A stretch of 64,000 bases of DNA from Streptomyces koelreuteriae (GCF_018604545.1 NZ_CP075896.1:4278001-4342000); one strand, 5' to 3'. Counted from the first letter of the stretch, positions 33,866 to 42,913 are shown. The notes: a model not told the origin generated them from the sequence alone. Translations and numbers: made by a program.

Positions 33866-34390
33866 ATGAGTGAATTGGTGGAGCGGGTGGATGAGCAGGA
33901 TCGCGTGCTCGGGGTGGTGGAGCGGGGCGAGGCCATCGAGAGGCGCTGGCTGCACCGTGTCGCGACGACGGTCTGCCGTGATCCAGAGGGCCGCATCCTC
34001 ATACATCGGAGGCAGGAGGGCGTTTCCCGGTTTCCGGGGCAGTACAACTGGCTGATCGGCGGCGCCGTGGAGGTCGGGGAGTCGTACGGGGAGGCGGCGG
34101 CGCGTGAACTCACCGAGGAACTGGGTGTGCGGGCGCCGGTGCGGTTCGTGTTCAAGTTCTTGTGCGACGGGCTGATCAGTCCCTACTGGCTCGGGCTGCA
34201 CGAAGCCGTGGTCACCGAGGTGCTCGCGCCCGATCCGTCGGAGATCGCCTGGTGCGGATGGGTCACTGAGGGGGAGCTGCGGGACGCTATCGGGCAGTGG
34301 TCCTTCGTCGAGGACGGGGTCGAGGCTCTCCGGCGCTACCTGGCTCAGCCGGTCCCCGGTGGGTCGGGACGGCAGTGTTCCTCCGAGTAG
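33866..34390 (+). CDS. Nudix hydrolase, IDI/YfcD-like
   Basis: 174 aa. The N-terminus VERVDEQDRVLGVVERGEA and the Nudix box GGAVEVGESYGEAAARELTE followed by ELG are typical of the YfcD/isopentenyl-diphosphate-isomerase-like branch. The last dozen residues (PGGSGRQCSSE) lie at the edge of an IS200/IS605-like remnant and may not be the original C-terminus. A divergent promoter is shared with the other Nudix gene. Confidence 0.88.
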   Translation: MSELVERVDEQDRVLGVVERGEAIERRWLHRVATTVCRDPEGRILIHRRQEGVSRFPGQYNWLIGGAVEVGESYGEAAARELTEELGVRAPVRFVFKFLCDGLISPYWLGLHEAVVTEVLAPDPSEIAWCGWVTEGELRDAIGQWSFVEDGVEALRRYLAQPVPGGSGRQCSSE

Positions 34391-34921
34391 TTCGCTGCCA
34401 GGGTGGTCGCTCGGGTGAACCAGTCGGGCCGAGCTTGGGGCCCTTGCGCTTGCCGGTGAGGGAGGCGAAGAAGTTGCGGTACGCGCTCTCGGCGTCCCGC
34501 AGGGACTGCTGGAGTACGACGGCGGAGACCTCGCCCAGCCAGGAGCGTTCCGGGGTGGTCTTGGCCTGGGTGATCAGCCGGGTGGACAGCTCGGCGATCT
34601 TCGGGAACGGCCTCCCGGCCGCCGCCGCGTCCTCGCGGGCGCGCACCGCGTCGTTGAACACGACGCGGGCGCACCCGAACGCCCTGGCCAGCGCGGCCTG
34701 CTGAGCGGCGTCGGGGTACAACCTGAAGGCGTACCGCAGCTGCATGACGATCACGCTAGGCGCGTCGAACCCACGTCGTCACCGGGGACATACGAGCGAC
34801 CCGTCACTGTCACGAGCAGGGTCCGGCTCCGCCGGAACGCCACCGCGACGCTCCGCGTCGCGGCCACAAGATTCGCTTCACCCCCCCGGCCTGAAGGCCG
34901 GAGCGCTGCGAATGAATCCCG
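34391..34921 (-). mobile_element. IS200/IS605-type element remnant
   Basis: Contains a 5' fragment of a tnpB-like gene and, upstream of it, a left-end-like sequence with the short hairpin CCGGCC-TTCA-GGCCGG (near 34888-34903) and the GGGGGTGAAGCGAAT context seen before tnpB genes in Streptomyces. The distal part of tnpB and the right end, including the region that would encode an omega-RNA, are absent. One boundary cuts a MarR-family gene at 34921/34922; the other is near the end of the Nudix gene. Confidence 0.75.
34430..34745 (-). pseudogene. truncated TnpB/OrfB (IS605) fragment
   Basis: From the ATG at 34745: MQLRYAFRLYPDAAQQAALA, CARVVFNDAVRAREDA, TTPERSWLGEVSAVVLQQSL, AYRNFFASLTGKRKGPKLG. 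This is the N-terminal 100 or so residues of the TnpB family. After KGPKLG the similarity stops; neighbouring frames do not resume it. All RuvC-like catalytic residues and the zinc finger are missing, so it is inactive. Confidence 0.85.
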
Positions 34922-35176
34922 GTAGCCGGCGTGTTCCAGGCGGTTGAGGATGCCGGTGACCGCGCCCGTGGTGACGTGGACGCGTGCTGCCAAGTCGCCC
35001 GGGGCGAGGAGGCTTTCGCTTGCCTCCATGATGTAGGCGAAGCAGGTGAGGTCGGTCACGTTGATGCCGAACTGCTGGGTGATCTCGTGCTGTCCGACCG
35101 GGTGGGTGGCGATGAGATGGTCCATCGCCGACAGTGCCTGCTCCGGCGTGGCGGCCGGTCGCGGCTTGGCTTGCAT
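34922..35176 (-). pseudogene. MarR-family regulator truncated by IS insertion
   Basis: From the ATG at 35176: helical dimerisation part (PEQALSAMDHLIATH, QQFGINVTDLTCFAYIMEAS) and the winged helix up to TTGAVTGILNRLEHAGY. The wing and the whole C-terminal dimer helix are missing; the frame runs directly into the IS left end (RDSFAALRPSGRGG). Normal MarR proteins continue for about 60-80 more residues. It is divergent from the HGxxPAAW gene, its possible former target. Confidence 0.85.
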
Positions 35177-35243
35177 TCCCAATTCCCCTGGCTCGTGAGA
35201 GGTTTGGGCCTGAAACAGCATGGGTGTGATGAGGGGGCAGCGC

Positions 35244-35627
35244 GTGAGTGCACATCAGTATGACCACGGGCACACGTTCGCGGGATGGGTCGGATGCGCC
35301 ATAGGCAGCGTCGCGGCCACTGTGGCGGGTGCCGGGGTCGTCCTGGTCTCGGGGCTGCTGATCGCCGGAGGGGTCGCGATCGGGATCGTGGCCCTGCTCG
35401 TCACCTGGGCGCTGCACCTCGCCGGGTGGGGGAAGGGACCCGGCCTGCGGCCCCGGGCGGAGTGGGGCTGGCGGGTGCGGGACTCGTCGGCGCCGGGCGG
35501 GCACGAGGAGTGCCTGGGGTGCCGGCTGGCCGGGCGGCGGCCGGTGCGTGCGGCCGGAGTCGTGCCTGTGCAAGCGGCTGGGGAGAGGGATGCCTCTGCT
35601 GCCGTCGGGGCCGATTCCGTGAGGTGA
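35244..35627 (+). CDS. HGxxPAAW-family small membrane protein
   Basis: 127 aa from the GTG at 35244, preceded by GAGGGGG. The family-defining N-terminal motif appears as HGHTFAGW (usually HGNTPAAW), followed by two helices VGCAIGSVAATVAGAGVVLV and LLIAGGVAIGIVALLVTWAL. The tail is Gly/Arg-rich with one CLGC pair. The family is common in Streptomyces and has no known function. It is divergent from the disrupted MarR gene. Confidence 0.82.
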   Translation: MSAHQYDHGHTFAGWVGCAIGSVAATVAGAGVVLVSGLLIAGGVAIGIVALLVTWALHLAGWGKGPGLRPRAEWGWRVRDSSAPGGHEECLGCRLAGRRPVRAAGVVPVQAAGERDASAAVGADSVR

Positions 35628-35741
35628 TTCCCTCTTCCTCTTCCTGTTCCTGCCGGCGGCCTGCTTGGCGTCGTACCCGTTGACCGCCCCGGCCGGGCGC
35701 CCCGGTGCCGTTGTCAGTGGTGCCCTCTAGTCTCGGCAGAG

Positions 35742-36614
35742 ATGGCACAGGCATGGAAGTGCTCGGGGCTGCGATGGTCGGCGGACGGTCCCGTGCTGCT
35801 GTGGGACGGCGGGCGGCGCAGTGCGCTGACCTGGGGGAAACGCGTGGCCTTCGGGGTCGCGGAGGGGGGCGTGCGGACATGTGTGGGGGCTCGGGGGCAT
35901 GCGTGCCCGGCGCGAGTGGCCGTGCCGGGGCGGAGTACGGGGGCGCGGTGCGAGGAGTGTGCGCGGCTGGACCGGGCGCACTCGGTGGCCGCCGACACGA
36001 TCGCGGACGATCCCCGGCCGTATCACGTATATCTGGCGTGGTTCGGGCCCGGCATGACCAAGGTCGGGATCACGGCGGTGGAGCGGGGGTCCGCCCGGCT
36101 GCTGGAACAGGGTGCCGTGTGCTTCAGCTGGCTGGGTGCCGGGCCGCTCATGGCCGCGCGGCGTACCGAGGAGCTGCTGCGGGCGGCGCTGGGGGTGCCC
36201 GACCGGATTCCATACGCCGAGAAGCGGGCCGTGCGGGCCGCTCTGCCGGGGGCGGCGGCCGATCGGGGCGGTGAGGTCGCCGAGTTGCACGCGCGGGCGG
36301 TGGCGCTCGGGGGGTGGCCGGAGTCGCTCGTGCGGGAGCCGTTGCGGGTGGTCGATCATGTGGAGGTCTTTGGGCTCGCCGGGGTGTCCGGTGCCGTGGG
36401 GAGTGTGAGTGAGCTGGTCGCCGGTGGCGTCGTGAGCGGGGAGCTCGTGGCCGCCGCCGGGCCCGATCTGCATCTGGCCACCGGGGGTGGGGTCGTCGTG
36501 GTCGATACGCGGGTGATGAGCGGGTGGGAGCTGGTGCCCGCGGTCAGTGGTGAACTGTCCGTTCCTGTGCGGGAGTTCAAGGAGGCGGCCGGTGTGCAGG
36601 ACGGGTTGTTCTGA
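35742..36614 (+). CDS. DUF2797 protein (GIY-YIG-like)
   Basis: 290 aa. An N-terminal zinc-binding part has CSG, CVGARGHACPA and CEEC (about residues 47-73). This is followed by PYHVYLAWFGPGMTKVGITA (about 93-112), resembling the VYLxxx...KVGxT core of GIY-YIG nucleases. The layout matches DUF2797 proteins of actinobacteria. A nuclease role is unproven; the second tyrosine of GIY-YIG is replaced. Monocistronic. Confidence 0.85.
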   Translation: MAQAWKCSGLRWSADGPVLLWDGGRRSALTWGKRVAFGVAEGGVRTCVGARGHACPARVAVPGRSTGARCEECARLDRAHSVAADTIADDPRPYHVYLAWFGPGMTKVGITAVERGSARLLEQGAVCFSWLGAGPLMAARRTEELLRAALGVPDRIPYAEKRAVRAALPGAAADRGGEVAELHARAVALGGWPESLVREPLRVVDHVEVFGLAGVSGAVGSVSELVAGGVVSGELVAAAGPDLHLATGGGVVVVDTRVMSGWELVPAVSGELSVPVREFKEAAGVQDGLF

Positions 36615-36733
36615 CCCGCCGCTCTTGAGGCGCCCTTCTTGACCCTCCCCTCTTGATCCGCCCAGCGGATCCACAGCTTCCCCCGCGCCCCCTCACCCCA
36701 CCGGACCCGGACATTCCCCGGCGTTCCCAGGCG

Positions 36734-36767
36734 TTCCCTGAGAACCGCCTGTGTGTTTCTCAGGGAA
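36734..36767. promoter_or_regulatory. 11-bp inverted repeat upstream of two-component operon
   Basis: TTCCCTGAGAA and TTCTCAGGGAA are perfect inverted repeats spaced by 12 bp, 52 bp before the response-regulator ATG. They are preceded by direct repeats of GCGTTCCC. Likely the promoter/operator of the operon, possibly autoregulated by the OmpR-type regulator. Confidence 0.6.
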
Positions 36768-36818
36768 TTCACAGGTTGCCGAAAGGGTGCTCTCAGAGGT
36801 CCCCGACATCGTGTTCAC

Positions 36819-37559
36819 ATGACCACGACCTCGCCCCAGGGGCGCACCGAACTGCTCAGGCCGGACGGGAGCCCCGTCCGCGTGCTTGTGGTGGACGACG
36901 AGCTGTCGATCACCGAACTGCTCTCCATGGCCCTTCGCTATGAGGGCTGGCAGATCCGGAGCGCGGGGGACGGCCAGGGCGCCGTCCAGACCGCGCGTGA
37001 CTTCCGGCCCGACGCCGTCGTGCTCGACATGATGCTGCCCGACATGGACGGGCTGGCGGTTCTCGGGCGGCTGCGGCGGGAGCTGCCGGACGTGCCCGTG
37101 CTCTTCCTGACGGCCAAGGACGCCGTCGAGGACCGGATCGCCGGGCTGACGGCCGGCGGCGACGACTACGTCACCAAGCCGTTCAGCCTCGAAGAGGTCG
37201 TCGCCCGGCTGCGCGGGCTGATACGGCGGTCCGGTGCCGCCGACCGGCGCTCCGACTCCACCCTGGTCGTCGGCGACCTCACCCTCGACGAGGACAGCCA
37301 CGAGGTGACCCGGGCCGGTGACAACATCCACCTCACCGCGACCGAGTTCGAGCTGCTGCGGTTCCTGATGCGCAATCCGCGGCGCGTGCTCAGCAAGGCG
37401 CAGATCCTGGACCGCGTGTGGTCGTACGACTTCGGCGGGCAGGCCAATGTCGTCGAGCTGTACATCTCGTATCTGCGGCGGAAGATCGACGCCGGACGCG
37501 AGCCGATGATCCACACCCGGCGTGGTGCCGGCTACCTGATCAAGCCCGCGGTGTCATGA
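36819..37559 (+). CDS. OmpR/PhoB-family response regulator
   Basis: 246 aa. The receiver domain (about 20-135) has the acidic pair in VVDDE, phospho-acceptor Asp70 in VVLDMMLPD, and the conserved Lys in YVTKPFS. The winged-helix DNA-binding domain (about 150-245) has TATEFELLRFLMRNP and VVELYISYLRRKID. It overlaps the histidine-kinase gene by ATGA, so the pair is translationally coupled, and the two glycosyltransferase genes follow in the same operon. Predicted role: adjusting envelope glycan genes to an extracellular signal. Confidence 0.95.
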   Translation: MTTTSPQGRTELLRPDGSPVRVLVVDDELSITELLSMALRYEGWQIRSAGDGQGAVQTARDFRPDAVVLDMMLPDMDGLAVLGRLRRELPDVPVLFLTAKDAVEDRIAGLTAGGDDYVTKPFSLEEVVARLRGLIRRSGAADRRSDSTLVVGDLTLDEDSHEVTRAGDNIHLTATEFELLRFLMRNPRRVLSKAQILDRVWSYDFGGQANVVELYISYLRRKIDAGREPMIHTRRGAGYLIKPAVS

Positions 37560-39157
37560 GCGGGCGACGACGGACGCGTACGCAGCAGAGAGCGGGCAAG
37601 CAGGCGCGAGCGGGCAAGCCGCGCACTCTGCGGACGCGGCTCGTCGTCGCGTCCGTGGTGCTGATCGCCGTGGTGTGTGCGGTGATCGGGACCGTGACGA
37701 CGCTTGCGCTCAGGTCGCATCTGTACGAGCAGTTGAACGGGCAGGTCGAGGACACCGGCAAGCGTCTGTCGGGGCCCATGAAGCCCGGCGGCGGAGACGA
37801 CATCGACTCGGCGGACAGGATCACCGGCTTCATCGAGGGACCGGCGCAGCCCGAGACCGTCGTCGCCCAGGTCGGCGCCGACGGCAGGGTCACCCAGGCG
37901 GCCTTCGCCAAGGACTCCGAGGAGAACGGCCCCTTCAAGCGGAACCTCGCGGTCGACCTCACCGATGAGCAGAAGGCAGCCCTCGCCGGGGTGCCGACCT
38001 CGGGAACGCACACCGTCGACATCCCCGGACTCGGCGAGTACCGCGTGCAGTACGTCGTCGGCAAGGACGGAGGCACCTACTACGTCGCCCTGCCCACCGA
38101 ATCCGTCACCACCACCATCAACACCCTCATCCTCGTCGAGGTCAGCGTCACCGGCGCCGGACTGGTCGCCGCCGCCATCGCCGGATCCGTGCTGATCGGC
38201 GTGGCCACCCGCCCCCTGCGACGGGTCGCCGCCACCGCCACCCGGGTCTCCGAACTGCCCCTGCACACCGGCGAGGTGAACCTCAGCGAGCGCGTCCCCG
38301 ACTCCGAGACCGATCCGCACACCGAGGTCGGACAGGTCGGTGCCGCGCTGAACCGGATGCTCGATCACGTCCACGGGGCGCTGCACGCACGGCAGCAGAG
38401 CGAGACGCGGGTCCGGCAGTTCGTGGCCGATGCCAGTCACGAACTGCGCACTCCCCTGGCCTCGATCCGCGGGTACGCGGAGCTGACCAGGCGCGGCAGA
38501 GAGGACGTCGGGCCCGACACCCGGCACGCGCTCGGGCGGATCGAGTCCGAGGCCGGGCGGATGACGCTGCTCGTCGAGGATCTGCTGCTGCTCGCACGCC
38601 TGGACGCCGGGCGGCCGCTGCAGTTCGAGCAGACCGACCTCGTACCGCTGGTCGTGGACACCATCAGCGACGCCCGTGCGGCCGGCCAGGACCACAACTG
38701 GCGCCTCGACCTGCCCGACGAGCCCGCGCTCGTGTCGGCGGACGCGGCCCGGCTGCAACAGGTCCTCGTCAACCTGCTGGGCAACGCCCGCAATCACACC
38801 CCGGCGGGTACGACCGTCACCGCGCGGGTGGAGCGGCGCGGGCCCTGGCTGTGCGTGGACGTGGAGGACAACGGGCAGGGCATTCCGGCCGAGTTGCTCC
38901 CGCATGTCTTCGAACGGTTCGCGCGCGGCGACTCCGCGCGTTCCCGCAGCACCGGCTCGACCGGTCTCGGCCTCGCCATCGTGCAGGCCGTGGCGACCGC
39001 GCACGACGGTGCCGTGACCGTCGACAGCGTGCCCGGGCGGACCGTCTTCACGGTGCACCTGCCCGCGCTCCCGGCCCCGCCGCAGCCGGAAATGAGCTGG
39101 CAACAGCACTCACAGGCACGCCACAGCGTCACCACATCGGTACAACAGGGCGCCTGA
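37556..39157 (+). CDS. sensor histidine kinase
   Basis: 533 aa. Helix 1 is at about 25-50 (LVVASVVLIAVVCAVIGTV), an extracellular sensor domain of about 140 residues follows, and helix 2 is near 190-220. A HAMP linker precedes the H-box with His295 (DASHELRTPLASIRGY). The HATPase domain has N-box LVNLLGNARNH, G1 DNGQGIP and G2 STGLGLAI. All catalytic motifs are intact. The signal is unknown; the sensor region has no recognised fold. Confidence 0.94.
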   Translation: MSGRRRTRTQQRAGKQARAGKPRTLRTRLVVASVVLIAVVCAVIGTVTTLALRSHLYEQLNGQVEDTGKRLSGPMKPGGGDDIDSADRITGFIEGPAQPETVVAQVGADGRVTQAAFAKDSEENGPFKRNLAVDLTDEQKAALAGVPTSGTHTVDIPGLGEYRVQYVVGKDGGTYYVALPTESVTTTINTLILVEVSVTGAGLVAAAIAGSVLIGVATRPLRRVAATATRVSELPLHTGEVNLSERVPDSETDPHTEVGQVGAALNRMLDHVHGALHARQQSETRVRQFVADASHELRTPLASIRGYAELTRRGREDVGPDTRHALGRIESEAGRMTLLVEDLLLLARLDAGRPLQFEQTDLVPLVVDTISDARAAGQDHNWRLDLPDEPALVSADAARLQQVLVNLLGNARNHTPAGTTVTARVERRGPWLCVDVEDNGQGIPAELLPHVFERFARGDSARSRSTGSTGLGLAIVQAVATAHDGAVTVDSVPGRTVFTVHLPALPAPPQPEMSWQQHSQARHSVTTSVQQGA

Positions 39158-39171
39158 CGAAAGTCGGTTCC

Positions 39172-40617
39172 ATGCGAACCGACTCTTCTCCCGGCACCCT
39201 GCCGGCGCGGGAGCACCTCCCGGCCGCGCCAGCCGGTACGCCTGTCCTGGACGTAGTGATCCCCGTCTACAACGAGGAGAAGGACCTCCAGCCGTGCGTC
39301 CGCAGACTCCACGAGCACCTCGTGAGGACGTTCCCGTACGCGTTCCGCATCACGATCGCGGACAACGCCTCCACGGACACCACCCCCCAGGTGGCGGCGC
39401 GGCTGGCGGCGGAGATCCCCGAGGTCACCCTCTTCCGGCTGGAGCAGAAGGGCCGCGGCCGGGCGCTGCGGACCGTCTGGTCGGCCTCGGACGCCCCGGT
39501 GCTGGCGTACATGGACGTGGACCTGTCCACCGACCTCAACGCCCTGCTCCCGCTGGTGGCGCCGCTGATCTCCGGCCACTCGGACCTCGCGATCGGCTCC
39601 CGGCTCGCCCGTAGCTCGCGGGTGGTGCGCGGCCCCAAGCGGGAGTTCATCAGCCGGGCCTACAACCTCATCCTGCGCGGCTCGCTCCAGGCCCGCTTCT
39701 CGGACGCCCAGTGCGGGTTCAAGGCGATCCGCCGGGACGTGGCGCAGGTACTGCTGCCGCTCGTCGAGGACACCGGCTGGTTCTTCGACACCGAGATGCT
39801 GGTGCTCGCCGAGCGCGCGGGGCTGCGTATCCACGAGGTGCCGGTCGACTGGGTCGACGACCCCGACTCGACGGTGCACATCGTCAAGACCGCGACCGAG
39901 GACCTCAAGGGCGTGTGGCGGATCGGCAGGGCCCTGGCCACCGGTTCGCTGCCGCTGGACCGGATCGTCCGGCCGTTCGGGGACGACCCGCGCGACCGCG
40001 AGATCAAGGACGTACCGAAGGGCCTGGCCCGCCAGCTCGTCGGGTTCTGCGTGGTCGGCGCCCTGTCCACCCTCTTCTACCTGCTGCTCTACAGCGGCTT
40101 CCGCGTCTTCACCGGCTCCCAGGTCGCCAACGCGCTCGCCCTGCTGGTCTCGGCGATCGCCAACACGGCGGCCAACCGGCGGCTCACCTTCGGGGTGCGC
40201 GGACGCGGCGGGGCCGTCCGGCACCAGGCGCAGGGCCTGGTCGTCTTCGGCATCGGACTCGCCCTGACCAGCGGCTCGCTCGCCGCGCTCAACGCGGCCA
40301 CCTCCGAGCCCGCGCACTCCACGGAACTGGCGGTGCTCATCGCCGCCAACCTCGCGGCGACCGTGCTGCGCTTCCTGCTCTTCCGGGCGTGGGTGTTCCC
40401 GGACCGCCGCGACGGCGACCCGGTGGTGGCCACCTCGCCCACTCCGGTCCACCACCTCTCCTCGCCGACCTTCTCCACCGCGCGCCACGACCCGTACGGG
40501 CCGCTGCCGCAGCGCACCCCCCGGTACGCGCACGACACCGCCCCGTGGGGGAGGGACGCCACCATGCAGCTCCAGCCGGTGCGCCCGAACGACACCGACC
40601 CGAGGGACTCCCGATGA
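39172..40617 (+). CDS. GT2 glycosyltransferase fused to GtrA-like membrane domain
   Basis: 481 aa. Residues about 24-270 are a dolichyl-phosphate-sugar-synthase-like GT2 domain: LDVVIPVYNEEKDL, ADNASTDTT, and the metal-binding YMDVDLSTD. Residues about 285-410 are a GtrA-like four-helix domain (VGFCVVGALSTLFYLLLYSG, ANTAANRRLTFG). The tail is Pro-rich. It probably loads a sugar onto polyprenyl phosphate and helps flip it. The next gene, overlapping by ATGA, is a GT39-type enzyme that would use such a lipid-linked sugar at the outer face. Confidence 0.9.
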   Translation: MRTDSSPGTLPAREHLPAAPAGTPVLDVVIPVYNEEKDLQPCVRRLHEHLVRTFPYAFRITIADNASTDTTPQVAARLAAEIPEVTLFRLEQKGRGRALRTVWSASDAPVLAYMDVDLSTDLNALLPLVAPLISGHSDLAIGSRLARSSRVVRGPKREFISRAYNLILRGSLQARFSDAQCGFKAIRRDVAQVLLPLVEDTGWFFDTEMLVLAERAGLRIHEVPVDWVDDPDSTVHIVKTATEDLKGVWRIGRALATGSLPLDRIVRPFGDDPRDREIKDVPKGLARQLVGFCVVGALSTLFYLLLYSGFRVFTGSQVANALALLVSAIANTAANRRLTFGVRGRGGAVRHQAQGLVVFGIGLALTSGSLAALNAATSEPAHSTELAVLIAANLAATVLRFLLFRAWVFPDRRDGDPVVATSPTPVHHLSSPTFSTARHDPYGPLPQRTPRYAHDTAPWGRDATMQLQPVRPNDTDPRDSR

Positions 40618-42815
40618 CGATCCACTACGACCAGCAGACCGCGGACAGAGACACGAGCACCGGCGACTGGACCCGGCCCCCGACCCCACCGGCATCCGTT
40701 CCCGGCGCCGATGAACCCAAGAAGCCCTTCCTGCGGCGCCTGTGGCACGGCCGCCCCGAGGACCCCCGCTGGGCCCGCCCGGCCTTCCTCGGCCTGCTCC
40801 TGGTGACCACCGCGCTCTACCTCTACAACCTGAGCGCCTCCGGCTACGCCAACTCCTTCTACTCGGCGGCCGTCCAGGCCGGCAGCCAGTCCTGGAAGGC
40901 GTTCTTCTTCGGCTCGCTGGACGCCGCCAACGCCATCACCGTCGACAAGCCTCCGGCCGCGCTGTGGCCGATGGCCCTGTCGGTACGGCTCTTCGGCCTC
41001 AGCTCCTGGGCGATCCTCGTCCCCGAGGTCCTGATGGGCGTCGGCACGGTCGCCGTCGTCTACGCGGCCGTGCGCCGCCGCTTCAGCCCCGCGGCCGGTC
41101 TGATCGCGGGCGCGGTGCTCGCGCTCACCCCCGTCGCGGCGCTGATGTTCCGCTTCAACAACCCCGACGCGATGCTGGCGCTGCTGATGGCCGCCGCCTG
41201 CTACTTCGTCATCCGGGGCCTGGAGGACGGCCGGACGAAGTGGCTGCTGTGGGCCGGTGCCGCGATCGGCTTCGCCTTCCTCGCCAAGACCCTCCAGGCC
41301 TTCCTGATCCTCCCGGCGCTGGCGCTGGTCTACGGCGTCTGCGCCCCGGTGACGGTGAAGAAGCGGATCGGCCAGCTCGCGGCGGGCCTGCTCGCGATCG
41401 TCGTCTCCGGCGGCTGGTGGGTCGCGATCGTCGAGCTGTGGCCCGCGTCGTCCCGGCCGTACATCGGCGGCTCGCAGAACAACAGCTTCCTTGAACTGAC
41501 CTTCGGCTACAACGGCCTGGGCCGCCTCAACGGCGAGGAGACCGGCAGCGTCGGTGGTGGCGGCGGGGGCGGCAACGGCGGCGGCGCCTGGGGCGAGACC
41601 GGCTGGGACCGGATGTTCAGCTCCTCCATCGGCGGCCAGATCTCCTGGCTGATCCCGGCCGCGCTGATCCTGCTCGTCGCCGGGCTGGTCGCCACCCGCA
41701 AGGCCCGTCGGACCTCGGCGACGCGCGGTGCGTTCCTCGTCTGGGGCGGCTCGCTGCTGATCACCATGGTCGTCTTCAGCTATATGCAGGGCATCTTCCA
41801 CGAGTACTACACCGTGGCCCTCGCCCCCTACATCGCCCCGCTGATCGGCATGGGCGCCGCGCTGCTCTGGGAGAAGCGCGACAAGGCCTGGGCGTCGCTG
41901 ACCCTGGCGGCCGCGATGACGGCCACCGCGGCCTGGGGCTACGTCCTGCTCAACCGCTCCTCCGACTACCTGCCCTGGCTGAAGTGGCTCGTCCTGGTCG
42001 GCGGTCTGACCTCCGCCCTCGGTCTGATCTTCGCCGGACGGCTGGGCCGTCGACTGGCCCTGGGAGCGGCCGGACTCGGCCTCGTCGCCGCGCTGGCCGG
42101 TCCGGCGGCGTACACCCTCACCACGCTGAACGAGGGCCACTCCGGCTCGATCGTCACCGCCGGCCCGACGGTCTCGGGCGGCCGGGGCGGCCCCGGCGGT
42201 GGCGGCGGCATGGGCGGCGGCCCCGGCGGGGGCGGCATGCCCGGCCAGAACAACCAGCAGGGCCAGGGCCAAGGCCAACCGCCCGGCAACGGCAACGGCA
42301 ACGGCTTCCCCGGCGGCGGCCAGAACCAGCAGAACCAGCAGAACCAGCAGGGCCAGCAGAACCAGCAAGGCCAGAACCAGCAAGGCCAGCAGAACGGCGA
42401 CGGCCGTATGGGCGGCATGGGCGGCGGCGGTGGCGGCATGGGCGGCCTGCTCAACGGCGCCAGCGTCAGCTCCGAGGCCAAGGCGCTGCTGGAGAAGAAC
42501 GCGGACGACTACACCTGGGTCGCGGCGGCCATCGGCGCCCAGAACGCGGCGAGCTACCAGCTCTCCACCGGAGACCCGGTGATGGCCATCGGCGGCTTCA
42601 ACGGCACGGACCCGTCCCCGACGCTGGCCCAGTTCAAGCAGTACGTGGCGGACGGAAAGATCCACTACTTCATCAGCTCGGGCAGCGGCGGCGGCATGGG
42701 CGGCAGCAGCGACGGCACCTCCTCCCAGATCACCTCCTGGGTCGAGTCCACCTTCAAGAAGGTCACGGTCGGTTCGTCCACCTTCTACGACCTCACCCAG
42801 AAGGCGAGCAGCTGA
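40614..42815 (+). CDS. GT39-family membrane glycosyltransferase (ArnT/PMT-like)
   Basis: 733 aa. Residues 1-55 are cytosolic, followed by about 11 membrane helices. The first outer loop contains the conserved acidic motif SLDAANAITVDKPPAALW characteristic of polyprenol-dependent GT39/GT83 enzymes. A long extracytoplasmic part (about 520-733) has a Gly-rich then Gln/Asn-rich linker (NQQNQQNQQGQQNQQ, about 560-600) and a soluble C-terminal domain (ALLEKNADDYTWVAAAIG) found in actinobacterial members. Last gene of the four-gene operon; it transfers a lipid-linked sugar to an unknown surface acceptor. Confidence 0.9.
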   Translation: MTIHYDQQTADRDTSTGDWTRPPTPPASVPGADEPKKPFLRRLWHGRPEDPRWARPAFLGLLLVTTALYLYNLSASGYANSFYSAAVQAGSQSWKAFFFGSLDAANAITVDKPPAALWPMALSVRLFGLSSWAILVPEVLMGVGTVAVVYAAVRRRFSPAAGLIAGAVLALTPVAALMFRFNNPDAMLALLMAAACYFVIRGLEDGRTKWLLWAGAAIGFAFLAKTLQAFLILPALALVYGVCAPVTVKKRIGQLAAGLLAIVVSGGWWVAIVELWPASSRPYIGGSQNNSFLELTFGYNGLGRLNGEETGSVGGGGGGGNGGGAWGETGWDRMFSSSIGGQISWLIPAALILLVAGLVATRKARRTSATRGAFLVWGGSLLITMVVFSYMQGIFHEYYTVALAPYIAPLIGMGAALLWEKRDKAWASLTLAAAMTATAAWGYVLLNRSSDYLPWLKWLVLVGGLTSALGLIFAGRLGRRLALGAAGLGLVAALAGPAAYTLTTLNEGHSGSIVTAGPTVSGGRGGPGGGGGMGGGPGGGGMPGQNNQQGQGQGQPPGNGNGNGFPGGGQNQQNQQNQQGQQNQQGQNQQGQQNGDGRMGGMGGGGGGMGGLLNGASVSSEAKALLEKNADDYTWVAAAIGAQNAASYQLSTGDPVMAIGGFNGTDPSPTLAQFKQYVADGKIHYFISSGSGGGMGGSSDGTSSQITSWVESTFKKVTVGSSTFYDLTQKASS

Positions 42816-42877
42816 CAACCACCTGAGTGGGGCGAGGGGCGGTGGCCGAGTGCCACCGCCCCTCGCCGTATCTCTGT

Positions 42878-42911
42878 TGTACACCGTATGGGAACTGTTC
42901 TACGGTGTACA
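42878..42911. promoter_or_regulatory. operator overlapping MFS promoter (TGTACACCGTA inverted repeat)
   Basis: TGTACACCGTA and TACGGTGTACA are perfect 11-bp inverted repeats separated by 12 bp. TTGTAC (42877) and TACGGT (42901), 18 bp apart, can be -35 and -10, and the ATG follows at 42914, so the message is probably leaderless and the repressor would cover the whole promoter. Confidence 0.75.
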
Positions 42912-42913
42912 GC

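Noticed and set aside
34391..34921. Functional TnpB/omega-RNA system
   Set aside because: RuvC residues, zinc finger and right end are all absent.
40089..42884. 931-codon minus-strand frame opposite the GT39 gene
   Set aside because: Antisense shadow; low-complexity Ala/Gly/Val runs are the complement of the Gln/Asn-rich linker.
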